Below, piece after piece: positions 35,692 through 43,729 of a stretch of 64,000 bases of DNA (its first letter is position 1; every line of letters begins with the position of its first letter). This stretch comes from Enteractinococcus fodinae. GTDB taxonomy: Bacteria; Actinomycetota; Actinomycetes; Actinomycetales; Micrococcaceae. Both the position numbers and the translations under genes were made by a program. The notes beneath the pieces are model-generated. The model was not told the DNA's origin and did no database searches. It worked only from the letters and a program-made list of their open reading frames with translations. Location: the NCBI RefSeq assembly GCF_031458395.1, contig NZ_JAVDYJ010000001.1, positions 868,001 to 932,000 on the forward strand. The letters are read 5' to 3'.

Positions 35692-36756
35692 ATGGAGATA
35701 GCGCAGACTTTACCCTCCCAGACCGTCGCCTCGGCGCTCTTAGAAATCGAATCCCTCACCGGAACGACACTCGATGCATCACAGCGACGCCTAGCGACCG
35801 CGGTCATTGAGTTGCTGCACCGTTCGCCTCAAGGAAGTCATGCGCCCGCTGACGTGCCGACGGGATACTTTGTTTACGGTCCTCCTGGTCGTGGCAAAAC
35901 ATGGTTAATGAGCCAGCTCTTTGAGAGGGCATCATATCCGGCCGAAACTAAACGCCACGTTCACTTTCACGATTTCTTCCGCAACTTACAGCAGCAACTT
36001 GGCCCCGGCACCAGCATGCGTAAAGCCATCGAAGCAACCCTGACCGAGCTATTGGCCGGCACCGAATTATTCTTCTTTGATGAGCTCCATGTGCATGACC
36101 CCGGAAGCGCCGCACTGCTGAACAACCTGCTCGCTGAGATCGCGGAGCGTGGGATTCCCACGCTGATCACGTCGAACTATGAGCCTGAGGGGCTCCTCCC
36201 GGATGTTATGTTCCATCATGTGATCGAACCCAGTATTACCATTCTGCGGGAGCAGTTCGTCGTTGAAGAACTCGACGGTGGCACCGACTACCGAAGCTTG
36301 GCCGCACCCCGAAGCGGCGGCTTCGCATCGGGTCACTGGCTTACCCTCGGCCCAGGCCAAGCCACCCAAGACGCGCTGCTCTCCGTTGGTGAAATCGCGC
36401 CCGGAAGCGACGAGGTCGTCACAGTGCTTGAGGGCCATCGTGCGTTGCAGGCCAGCGCTGTTCGAGGCTCTCAGATTTGGTTCGATTTCGCCAACCTGTT
36501 GGGCACACGCTCCGTGACACATGATTATCTGGAACTGGCGGAACAGTTCGATGCTTGGAGACTGACGGATGTTCCGCGCTTATCGCGGATGGATCCTGCC
36601 TCACGACAGCGTCTGGTGACCCTGATCGACGTCTTGGTTGAGCGAGATAGGCCACTCATCGTCTGTGCTGAGGTCTCTCGTGAAGAACTCGTAGACATCG
36701 CTGACCCACCTCCTGATCTGTTCCGCACGCAAAGCCGCCTGCAGCTCTTGCAGTAG
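35692..36756 (+). CDS. zapE: ZapE-like (AFG1-type) cell-division ATPase
   Basis: 354 residues. GPPGRGKTWLM (about residues 63-73) is the P-loop and FFFDELHVHDPGSAALLNNLL the Walker B helix, followed by a sensor segment TLITSNYEPEGLLPDVMFHHV. This is the AFG1/ZapE ATPase family; E. coli ZapE acts at the constricting Z-ring. Actinobacterial function is less defined. The gene stands between the dehydrogenase terminator and the second phn cluster. Confidence 0.82.
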   Translation: MEIAQTLPSQTVASALLEIESLTGTTLDASQRRLATAVIELLHRSPQGSHAPADVPTGYFVYGPPGRGKTWLMSQLFERASYPAETKRHVHFHDFFRNLQQQLGPGTSMRKAIEATLTELLAGTELFFFDELHVHDPGSAALLNNLLAEIAERGIPTLITSNYEPEGLLPDVMFHHVIEPSITILREQFVVEELDGGTDYRSLAAPRSGGFASGHWLTLGPGQATQDALLSVGEIAPGSDEVVTVLEGHRALQASAVRGSQIWFDFANLLGTRSVTHDYLELAEQFDAWRLTDVPRLSRMDPASRQRLVTLIDVLVERDRPLIVCAEVSREELVDIADPPPDLFRTQSRLQLLQ

Positions 36757-36841
36757 TCGAAGTTCGAAGAATTCAACACCCCGGGACCGAGGGTTCGTGA
36801 TTGGGCAACCTTCCGTTTAGATAAGGCGCGAAAACTACGCA

Positions 36842-36863
36842 TGGCACCTCAACAGGAGTGCCA
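36842..36863 (+). promoter_or_regulatory. inverted repeat in the phnD2 leader
   Basis: TGGCAC (36842-36847) and GTGCCA (36858-36863) face each other across 10 bases, 33 bases before the phnD2 ATG, similar in place to the hairpin of the first cluster. Confidence 0.3.
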
Positions 36864-36896
36864 CCAAATTCGCACCTTGTGGAAGGACCCTTTTTC

Positions 36897-37835
36897 ATGT
36901 CACGAAAGTTTCTTGCCCTCTCGGCGGCAGCAGCCACCGCACTTGCTTTGACAGCCTGTGGTGACGCAGATGCTGACGAGTCTGCTGATGGCGCCTCTGC
37001 TGACTCCGCAGGTGGAGTCTGCGCTGAGTTCGAACCGTTGCGCTTCTCCGACACGGGTGTTGAAGGACTTGAAACCCTCGTGCTGGAATTCGAAGACTTC
37101 CGCGTCGCATTAGAGGAAGCCACCGGTCTGGATGTTGAATTCGAACCAATGGCCTCCCGCACCGCAGCAGCCACAGCCCTGGAATATGACGACCTGGACG
37201 TACTGCTCACCGGACCGGCTGAATATGTGGTCCTAAAAGAAGAAGCCGACGCGATCCCACTGGTCGGGGTCACCCGCGACAACTACAAAGCGGCAATCTT
37301 CAAACGCGCCGACTCTGATCTCGAATCCGTCGAAGATCTTGAAGGCAAACAAATGATCACTAAAGAAGTCGGCTCAACTTCCGGCCACCTTGGCCCACTA
37401 GAAATGCTCGACTCCGCCGGGTTGGACCCAAACGCCGGTGACGTCGAAGTCGTCCCGCTGTCAGATACTCACATTGAAGCCTTCGCCACCGGCGATGGCG
37501 ATGCACTGGGGACCGGCATCTCCGACTTCGAAGCCGTGCAAGAAGCGATGGGCGACGACGCAGTCGAGATCCTTGCTGAAGGCCCAGATTTGCCAAACGA
37601 TCTGTTCATTGCACGCACTGGCCTTGGTGAAGACTGCGCGAACTACCTGACAGACACCCTGGAAGAAAACCAGGACGTGCTCCTTGAGGCGATCGTCCAG
37701 ACCGGTGAAAACGACAAATACCTCGGTTCCGAGTTCGTCGACGCGACCGATAGCGACTATGACCCAACTCGACGCGCCTTCGAAGCAGCAGGCTTCGACC
37801 AGTACGCCGACCTCCCGGATGAGGACGAACAGTAA
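36897..37835 (+). CDS. phnD: PhnD-type phosphonate/phosphite-binding lipoprotein (system 2)
   Basis: 312 residues from ATG 36897 (GGAAGGA upstream). A signal peptide ends in the lipobox LTAC (C21), then comes an extremely acidic Asp/Ser/Ala linker (DADADESADGASADSAGG). The PhnD core follows: VEFEPMASRTAAATALEYDDLDVLLTGPAEYV and KEVGSTSGHLGPLEMLDSAG. It is only distantly similar to the first PhnD, so ligand specificity probably differs. Stop and next start overlap (TAATG). Confidence 0.88.
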   Translation: MSRKFLALSAAAATALALTACGDADADESADGASADSAGGVCAEFEPLRFSDTGVEGLETLVLEFEDFRVALEEATGLDVEFEPMASRTAAATALEYDDLDVLLTGPAEYVVLKEEADAIPLVGVTRDNYKAAIFKRADSDLESVEDLEGKQMITKEVGSTSGHLGPLEMLDSAGLDPNAGDVEVVPLSDTHIEAFATGDGDALGTGISDFEAVQEAMGDDAVEILAEGPDLPNDLFIARTGLGEDCANYLTDTLEENQDVLLEAIVQTGENDKYLGSEFVDATDSDYDPTRRAFEAAGFDQYADLPDEDEQ

Positions 37836-38644
37836 TGTCACAGTGGTCTTCGGCGCAAGACGAGGTTATTCGCGTCCGGAATTTGACGAAGGTCTATCGC
37901 AACGGCACGCAGGCACTGCATGACATCGATTTTTCGGCAGCCGCCGGAGAAACGGTCGTGCTTTTGGGTGCGAACGGCTCGGGCAAATCTACTTTACAGA
38001 AATGCCTCAACGGACTGGTGGCTGCAACGAGCGGTTCGGTTAATGTGCTGGGCACGGAAGTCACCAGCGCGAATAAACGACAGCTCACCCAGGTTCGACA
38101 GCAGGTGGGCATGGTACATCAGCGCATTCATCTCGTGCGCGAGCTATCCGTACTCACCAATGTTATCCACGGCGGGTTGGGTAGGGCACCGAGTCCAAGG
38201 AACTGGCTGAGTGCGACCGCCAAAAAGGCCCAGCGCGAAGAAGCGTTGGAAGCTCTGAACCGAGTAGGTATGGCTCATGTGGCCGGCAAGCGTGCTGAAC
38301 AGTTATCGGGTGGTCAGCAGCAACGAGTTGCGATTGCCCGGATGCTGATGCAACGCCCGAAGATCGTCCTCGCGGATGAACCCGTGGCCGCACTGGATCC
38401 ACGCGCTGGTCGGGCAGTTATGGACATGCTGTGGGATATCACAGAAGAACACAACCTGACGTTGGTGTGTACATTGCACCAACTGGAGCTCGCCCGGGAC
38501 TACGGCAGCCGAATTGTCGCACTGCGCGCAGGCTCCCTAGATATTGACGCGCATATCTCAGAATTGGCAGACCATCAGCTCCAAGGGCTCTACACCAGTG
38601 AACATGACTATGATCAGCGGTCAGATATGCGAGGTGCTGCCTAA
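37835..38644 (+). CDS. phnC: PhnC-type phosphonate ABC transporter ATPase (system 2)
   Basis: 269 residues with Walker A GANGSGKST (about residues 46-54), signature LSGGQQQRVAIARML and Walker B IVLADEPVAALDP. Both ends overlap neighbours by a single A (TAATG), so phnD2-phnC2-phnE2 is a tight operon. Confidence 0.9.
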   Translation: MSQWSSAQDEVIRVRNLTKVYRNGTQALHDIDFSAAAGETVVLLGANGSGKSTLQKCLNGLVAATSGSVNVLGTEVTSANKRQLTQVRQQVGMVHQRIHLVRELSVLTNVIHGGLGRAPSPRNWLSATAKKAQREEALEALNRVGMAHVAGKRAEQLSGGQQQRVAIARMLMQRPKIVLADEPVAALDPRAGRAVMDMLWDITEEHNLTLVCTLHQLELARDYGSRIVALRAGSLDIDAHISELADHQLQGLYTSEHDYDQRSDMRGAA

Positions 38645-39504
38645 TGTCTAGCCTGAAACCCGCTGGAAATCAGCCAGATACTGGCGCACACGGGACCGCG
38701 AAGCTACCAGCACGGTTCGAACTCCCGAAGTGGACCTCTATTGCTATCGGGGTCTTGCTGCTGGCGCTTGCAGTCAATGGTCTGGTGCGCATGGATATTT
38801 CCTGGGCACGTATCGGCGAGGGACCAGCAAACATCTGGGGCTTCATCACCGGGGCGTTCCCGCCGAACCTCGAGCGCGCACCCAATCTGGCTGAGGCCAT
38901 GCTTGAGACCCTAGAAATGGCGATCATCGGCACCGGGCTGGGTGTTGTCCTGAGCATCCCGGCAGCGATCCTCGCTGCTCAAAACACCACGCCGTATGCG
39001 CCCATCGGGGTTGCTATGCGATTTATTTTGACGGTCCTGCGTTCGATCCCAGAACTCGTATGGGCGTTGATCTTCGTGATGGCGGTCGGACTTGGACCGC
39101 TGGCAGGAATCTTGGCCCTTACCGTGGACGTGTTGGGTTTTGCTGGCAGGTTCTTTGCCGAGCGCATCGAAGAAGTCGAACGCGGCCCGATCGATGCGCT
39201 GCGTTCCACTGGAGCCAGCGGTGTCGCGGTCGTGGCCACCGCGGTGCTACCAGCCTCGTTTGCTTCGTTTACCGCAACCGGCCTCTACACACTGGAGAAA
39301 TCGATACGTGGAGCAACCATTTTGGGCATGGTCGGCGCCGGTGGGATCGGGATGGAACTCACCCCGGCCTTCACGATGCGTCAATTCGATACGGCGTTAA
39401 CGATCATCATCATGATCCTGGTGGTGGTCTTCTTAGCAGAACAATTGAGTTCCCTGGTGCGCCGCAAAATGCTAGGCGTGGACCAGCTCCAGCGAGCTGT
39501 CTAA
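38644..39504 (+). CDS. phnE: PhnE-type permease (system 2)
   Basis: 286 residues, normal length and single-domain, so the pore should be a homodimer, unlike the fused permease of system 1. The EAA loop reads ERIEEVERGPIDALRSTGAS (about residues 175-194) followed by the GMVGAGGIGMEL segment. Six membrane helices. Confidence 0.9.
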   Translation: MSSLKPAGNQPDTGAHGTAKLPARFELPKWTSIAIGVLLLALAVNGLVRMDISWARIGEGPANIWGFITGAFPPNLERAPNLAEAMLETLEMAIIGTGLGVVLSIPAAILAAQNTTPYAPIGVAMRFILTVLRSIPELVWALIFVMAVGLGPLAGILALTVDVLGFAGRFFAERIEEVERGPIDALRSTGASGVAVVATAVLPASFASFTATGLYTLEKSIRGATILGMVGAGGIGMELTPAFTMRQFDTALTIIIMILVVVFLAEQLSSLVRRKMLGVDQLQRAV

Positions 39505-39600
39505 CACTCGCAGGTGGAAGATACCCTGGTCAGGCCCGACGAGTGTGTACACCACCCGCAAGGCATCGTAAGGTTGAAAATGCAATCCTAAGGAGGTTCT

Positions 39601-40368
39601 ATGTCGAACGTTAAAGCACACGCTCAAGACCTAGCAGAACAACATGAGTCGGGCGAGTTACTCGTTCTCCCCACAGTTTGGGACACGTGGAGTGCAACGG
39701 TGGCTGCCGAAGCCGGATTCAGCGGCTTGACCATCGGAAGTCACCCGGTAGCAGACGCCATCGGCAGCGCCGACGGCGAGAATATGAACTTCTCCGAATA
39801 CCTTGAGGTCATCAAACGCATCGTCAGTGCGGTCGACCTGCCGGTTAGTGCCGACGTGGAATCCGGGTACGGCCTCAAAGCAGAAGAACTGATCACCCGG
39901 CTGCTTGAAGCCGGTGCCGTGGGCGCTAACATCGAAGACGTCGTGCACACTGAAGGCAAACGTGTGCGTGAGCGTCAGGAACACGCCGACTACATTGCAG
40001 CAGCCCGTCAAGCTGCCGATGATGCCGGGGTGGACTTTGTGATCAATGGACGTACCGATGCGGTCAAGCTTGGCTCCGAGGTCTACCAGGATCCGCTGGG
40101 CGAAGCCGTCGAGCGAGTTAGGTTAATGGAACAGGCCGGAGCGCGTGCCGTTTACCCGGTCGGGTTGTCCACTGCCGCCGAGGTGAGCGCAGTGGTTGAA
40201 GCAACCTCGGTCCCGGTCAATGCAACAGCCCACCCGGTCGATGGTCACGGGGTCGGGCACATTCAGGAACTCAAAAAACTGGGCGTTCGTCGTGTAACGT
40301 TCGGTCCACTGTGGCAGAAATGGCTCGGTGACGTTTCGGCGAAACAGCTTGCGAAATGGACTGACTGA
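39601..40368 (+). CDS. PEP mutase/isocitrate lyase superfamily enzyme
   Basis: 255 residues, ATG after AAGGAGG. LPVSADVESGYG (Mg-binding Asp/Glu), GANIEDVVHTEG, INGRTDA and HPVDGHGVGHIQELKKLGVRRVTFGP are the ICL/PEPM barrel motifs. The C-P bond forming enzyme's EDKxxPKxxS loop and the isocitrate lyase KKCGH loop are not present. It is therefore better called a carbon-carbon lyase or hydrolase of the superfamily (e.g. oxaloacetate decarboxylase- or methylisocitrate lyase-like). Its place after phnDCE and before phnA suggests a role with imported phosphonate (inference). Confidence 0.75.
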   Translation: MSNVKAHAQDLAEQHESGELLVLPTVWDTWSATVAAEAGFSGLTIGSHPVADAIGSADGENMNFSEYLEVIKRIVSAVDLPVSADVESGYGLKAEELITRLLEAGAVGANIEDVVHTEGKRVRERQEHADYIAAARQAADDAGVDFVINGRTDAVKLGSEVYQDPLGEAVERVRLMEQAGARAVYPVGLSTAAEVSAVVEATSVPVNATAHPVDGHGVGHIQELKKLGVRRVTFGPLWQKWLGDVSAKQLAKWTD

Positions 40369-40392
40369 GCTACTCCTCAGCCAGCCTGATAC

Positions 40393-40421
40393 GATACGGG
40401 TTGCTGTCATCAGCCCGTATC
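40393..40421 (+). terminator. imperfect hairpin between the PEPM-like gene and phnA
   Basis: GATACGGG (40393-40400) pairs with CCCGTATC (40414-40421), with a small inner stem. No T-run. It may separate the PEPM-like gene from phnA or attenuate read-through. Confidence 0.45.
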
Positions 40422-40452
40422 CCAGCTGTATTACCCGGAGAGAGTCGCGTCG

Positions 40453-40809
40453 ATGTCTGATCAATTGCCCGCCTGCCCCGCATGCCACGAAACGTATACC
40501 TACGAATCGGGTACTTTACTTGTGTGCCCGATGTGCGGTCATGAATGGTCTGCTGTGGCAGACCTGAATGCGGAAGTTGCGGTACCGGTGATCCGTGATG
40601 CGGTGGGGAATGAACTCACCGATGGCGACACCGTCACGATCGTGAAAGACTTGAAGGTCAAAGGAGCAGGCGGCGTGATTAAGGTTGGCACAAAGGTCAC
40701 CGGTATTCGGCTCCTCGAAGATGCTATCGATGGGCATGATATCGACGCGCGGGTGCCCGGGTTTGGCAACATGCAGCTGAAATCCAGTGTGGTGAAGAAG
40801 GCGGGCTGA
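40453..40809 (+). CDS. phnA: PhnA (YjdM)-type zinc-ribbon protein
   Basis: 118 residues, ATG after GAGAG. CPAC (C8, C11) and CPMC (C25, C28) make a zinc ribbon; the rest, with DSDGTxVTIVKDLKVKGAGGVIKVGTKV-like beta strands, is the PhnA domain (SH3-like). Although named for alkylphosphonate uptake, the E. coli protein is not part of C-P lyase; its role is unknown. The position directly after phnDCE and the PEPM-like gene ties it to this locus. Confidence 0.85.
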   Translation: MSDQLPACPACHETYTYESGTLLVCPMCGHEWSAVADLNAEVAVPVIRDAVGNELTDGDTVTIVKDLKVKGAGGVIKVGTKVTGIRLLEDAIDGHDIDARVPGFGNMQLKSSVVKKAG

Positions 40810-40815
40810 GGCTGG

Positions 40816-41379
40816 TTAGGAGGGGTGGTGGACCTGATACTGCAGGCTCACCATTCCGTTGGCAAACCGTCGGCTGGCGAGTAGCTCGAGGTCCAGGCGG
40901 ACTTTGGGTAGGAAGGCTAGGCCTGCACCCACCACCACGGGGCAGACAATCGCGTGAATCTGATCTACCAGGTCGTGGCGGAACGCCTCGGCAGCTAAGG
41001 TAGGCCCATCGACGGTCAAGTTGGTCGAAGACGTTTCCTTGAGCTGTCGTACTTCTGCAGGGTCAAAGCTTCGGCGTAATGTGGTGCGCTGCGTAGCTAC
41101 CTCATTGAGACGCTGTGAATACACGATTTTGGTCGCTTGTTGCCAGAGGGCGGCATATTCTTGTGATCCCAGGGAATCGCCAGCGATGTCGGGATCGGTT
41201 TCCCAGACCTGCATGAGCTCATACATCCGCCGACCGTACAGGTACGTACCCACCGTTGCGGTCTGTTCGTTCACCATGGCGAGGACTTCTTCATCCGGCA
41301 CAGCCCACATGAAATCCCCGTGTTGGTCGGCCACGTAGCCGTCTAACGAGACCATCATGGAGTAAATCAGTTGACCCAT
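40816..41379 (-). CDS. dihydrofolate-reductase-fold protein (RibD-like), paralogue
   Basis: 187 residues from ATG 41379 (GAGG five bases upstream). LIYSMMVSLDGYVADQHGDFMW, YLYGRRMYELMQVWET and TNLTVDGPTLAAEAFRHDLVDQ parallel the protein at 31924-32484 residue by residue. Likely an NADPH-dependent reductase of unknown substrate. Convergent with phnA, 6 bases apart. Confidence 0.8.
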   Translation of the reverse strand: MGQLIYSMMVSLDGYVADQHGDFMWAVPDEEVLAMVNEQTATVGTYLYGRRMYELMQVWETDPDIAGDSLGSQEYAALWQQATKIVYSQRLNEVATQRTTLRRSFDPAEVRQLKETSSTNLTVDGPTLAAEAFRHDLVDQIHAIVCPVVVGAGLAFLPKVRLDLELLASRRFANGMVSLQYQVHHPS

Positions 41380-41499
41380 CACAGACCTCACTGTCGTCGA
41401 TGTGTGAAGGGCAAATGTGTCAGATGTGGATGAGGTACTGGTATCTGTCTATCTTAGACCACCCGAGCGCCGAGCTTAGTGAAACCAATGCTCGTCTTG

Positions 41500-42066
41500 T
41501 TAGGCACCGGTCCATTTCTCGATGATCTCATCGACGGTCGCCATAGCGGCTTGACCGTCATCTTCGAGGTGGGAGAGCTGTTCGCGGTGATAGTCGTCGC
41601 GAGAATCTCCCACAGCATCGGTCACGATCGTGGTGCGAATGTTGTAGGCATACGCATCGCGGGCGGTCTGTCCCACACAACCGTGGGTCGAAACGCCGGC
41701 CAATACAATTCGATCGACGCCCAGATTGGACAGCCGCAGATGCAGGTCAGTGGCGAACCATGCACTGTCGCGAGTTTTTTCGATTCGCGTGGTGTTTGAC
41801 GTGTCCAGTCCTGGCACCACTTCGGTGCCTTCATCGCCGTTGAAGAGGAAACCTTCACCGGCAGCGAGCATGCCCAACGTCCAAGTGGACTCGTCTCGAC
41901 TGTGGACCGTTGTGACCACGAAGATCGGGACTTCTGCCTGTCGTGCAGCATCTGAAAGCCGATTGGCTGCCTCGACAAGTTCTTCCTGCTGCTCAGCTAA
42001 ACCGTCCTCATTGAAGAAGGCATTTTGCATGTCGACCAGTAGTAATGCATCACGGGATTCAGTCAT
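41500..42066 (-). CDS. isochorismatase-family cysteine hydrolase
   Basis: 188 residues. Catalytic triad visible: D12 in LLLVDMQN, K97 in EKTRDSAW, and C130 in GVSTHGCVGQTARDAYA. Nicotinamidase-like hydrolases of this group cleave amides or vinyl ethers; the substrate is unknown. TAGACT ends six bases before the ATG and there is no ribosome site, so a leaderless start is possible. A 6-bp inverted repeat (GCCGTC/GACGGC, 42067-42087) flanks it. Confidence 0.85.
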   Translation of the reverse strand: MTESRDALLLVDMQNAFFNEDGLAEQQEELVEAANRLSDAARQAEVPIFVVTTVHSRDESTWTLGMLAAGEGFLFNGDEGTEVVPGLDTSNTTRIEKTRDSAWFATDLHLRLSNLGVDRIVLAGVSTHGCVGQTARDAYAYNIRTTIVTDAVGDSRDDYHREQLSHLEDDGQAAMATVDEIIEKWTGA

Positions 42067-42273
42067 GCCGTCAGTCTAAAAGACGGCTTACGCTGAGGTA
42101 CAGCAATGGGTGTCGGAAAGTACTGTGAGATGAGCATTCCGCCAACCGCTACAAATTTGAAGTAGATATGTGGGCGGGATAGAGTGCTCGATTGTGACAA
42201 ACCCAAATCGGCTATGCCTGACTGAAGGTAAGCTACGGGTTGGCATTATAGGACTTACAAGGAGTACATCTTT

Positions 42274-42846
42274 ATGAAGATCGGTATCATCAACGGCTCG
42301 ATCCGCGCCGAACGCAACACCGAACCAGTCGCGAAATACGCATACGATATCGCTTCCCAGCGCGATGGTGACGTGACCTACGAGTACGTCGATCTTGGTG
42401 AATACAATGTGCCACTGTTGACTACCTCGGTGCACCCGATGATGGCCAATAAGGACTACGAAGACGCCAACGTACAGGCCTGGTCCGACACCATTGACGC
42501 CCTCGATGGTTTCGTCTTTGTGACTCCAGAATACAACCACGGTGTGCCCGGTGGTTTCAAGAACGCTGTTGACGTACTGGCTGCCGAGTGGATCGGCAAA
42601 CCAGTTTCCTTCATCGGCCACGGTGCCGTGGGGGGAGTCCGCGCGATTGAACAATGGCGCCAGATCCTGGCAAACTTCTCCATGCCAATGACCCGTGCAG
42701 AACTGAACTTCAACCTCTTCTTCGACTGGGCCGACGGTGAATTCACCCCGGCAGAGCGTCACCCGGGTGAGATCCAAGCCATGCTAGATGAGCTCGAAGC
42801 CTTGGTCGCAAAGAACCGCGAAACCGTAGCCGCAGACCGCAGCTAG
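42274..42846 (+). CDS. NADPH-dependent FMN reductase family protein
   Basis: 190 residues, ATG after AAGGAG. IGIINGSIRAERNTEPVAKY is the FMN phosphate loop and FVTPEYNHGVPGGFKNAVDVL the flavin-ring loop of the family. Probably reduces FMN, quinones, chromate or azo compounds. Single gene closed by a strong terminator. Confidence 0.88.
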   Translation: MKIGIINGSIRAERNTEPVAKYAYDIASQRDGDVTYEYVDLGEYNVPLLTTSVHPMMANKDYEDANVQAWSDTIDALDGFVFVTPEYNHGVPGGFKNAVDVLAAEWIGKPVSFIGHGAVGGVRAIEQWRQILANFSMPMTRAELNFNLFFDWADGEFTPAERHPGEIQAMLDELEALVAKNRETVAADRS

Positions 42847-42860
42847 TCTGATCTTTTCCT

Positions 42861-42899
42861 AAACGGGTGCTCTCCGATATTCGGAGGGCACCCGTTTTT
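42861..42899. terminator. strong Rho-independent terminator between convergent genes
   Basis: AAACGGGTGC (42861-42870) pairs perfectly with GCACCCGTTT, with a continuing inner stem CTCCG/CGGAG and a T5 tail to 42899. The opposite strand also has an A-run, so it can serve the convergent mgtC-like gene. Confidence 0.9.
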
Positions 42900-42939
42900 C
42901 TATCCCGAATCTACGGTGTTAGAGCCCGAGGATCTCCCA

Positions 42940-43647
42940 CTAGTCGTGGTCCCGGTCTTCAGAAGTCACCTCGATAACCCCTGACAGCTCGCTCAGCTGC
43001 TGAAGCAGGGATTCAGTCGGGGGTTGTTTACCTCGGGAGAATTCCATCGTGGCGTTGACGATATAGCCGTCCTCGCTGTGCTGACGCCGAGTTTCAGAAA
43101 GCGTCATTTCATAGCCGGCATTCGTGGCGGTTTGCAGGATGGTTCGTAGCACCCCGTGGCCGTCTTGATATCGGATGCGATAGATCTCTGCTTGATGTTG
43201 GGTTGGCAGCCGACGAATCACAGCGGTCACGGCGGTGACCGCAAAAACATACAGGACTACGGTCAGGGCGGCAATGACGGGCATGCCAGCCCCGCAGGCC
43301 ATCCCGACGGCGGCGGTGACCCACACCGAAGCGGCAGTCGTGAGCCCCGAGATGATGTTGCGCCGAACGAAGATGACACCGGCGCCTAAGAAGCCGATAC
43401 CGGTGACAATTTGTGCGGCAATACGCGAGGGGTCTAACACCACATCATCGCCCAACACGTGCTGAAACCCATAAGCAGACACCAGGGTGAATAAAGCAGA
43501 CCCCATACCGACCAGAATATGAGTGCGAGCTCCGGCAGATTTCTGCCGGAGCTCGCGTTCTAAGCCGATAATTCCCGAAAGCACGAAGGAACACACCAAT
43601 AAGAAAGCTTCGGTGGCCAGTGTCTCGGGGAACAACTCAATGTCCAT
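42940..43647 (-). CDS. MgtC/SapB-family membrane protein
   Basis: 235 residues. Five hydrophobic helices in the first 150 residues with the family motifs GLERELRQKSAGARTHILV (about residues 28-46) and TGIGFLGAGVIF (about residues 85-96). The remaining 80 residues form a soluble ACT-like domain. MgtC-type proteins support growth at low magnesium or act on ATP synthase in pathogens; SapB members are of unknown role. An exact inverted repeat lies within the first conserved motif. Confidence 0.85.
   Translation of the reverse strand: MDIELFPETLATEAFLLVCSFVLSGIIGLERELRQKSAGARTHILVGMGSALFTLVSAYGFQHVLGDDVVLDPSRIAAQIVTGIGFLGAGVIFVRRNIISGLTTAASVWVTAAVGMACGAGMPVIAALTVVLYVFAVTAVTAVIRRLPTQHQAEIYRIRYQDGHGVLRTILQTATNAGYEMTLSETRRQHSEDGYIVNATMEFSRGKQPPTESLLQQLSELSGVIEVTSEDRDHD
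43525..43556 (-). repeat. perfect 15-bp inverted repeat inside the mgtC-like coding region
   Basis: Arms 43525-43539 and 43542-43556 are exact reverse complements with only TT between them. It falls in the stretch encoding LRQKSAGART-like conserved residues near the protein's start. The mRNA would fold into a very stable hairpin about 90-120 bases after the start codon. Confidence 0.7.
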
Positions 43648-43729
43648 GAGACCACAGTACGTGGATTTATCTCAGGTGCCGAGTGTTCAGTCGGATTCTA
43701 TTTTGTTGTTCGTGTGCCCGCAGGCTGTC

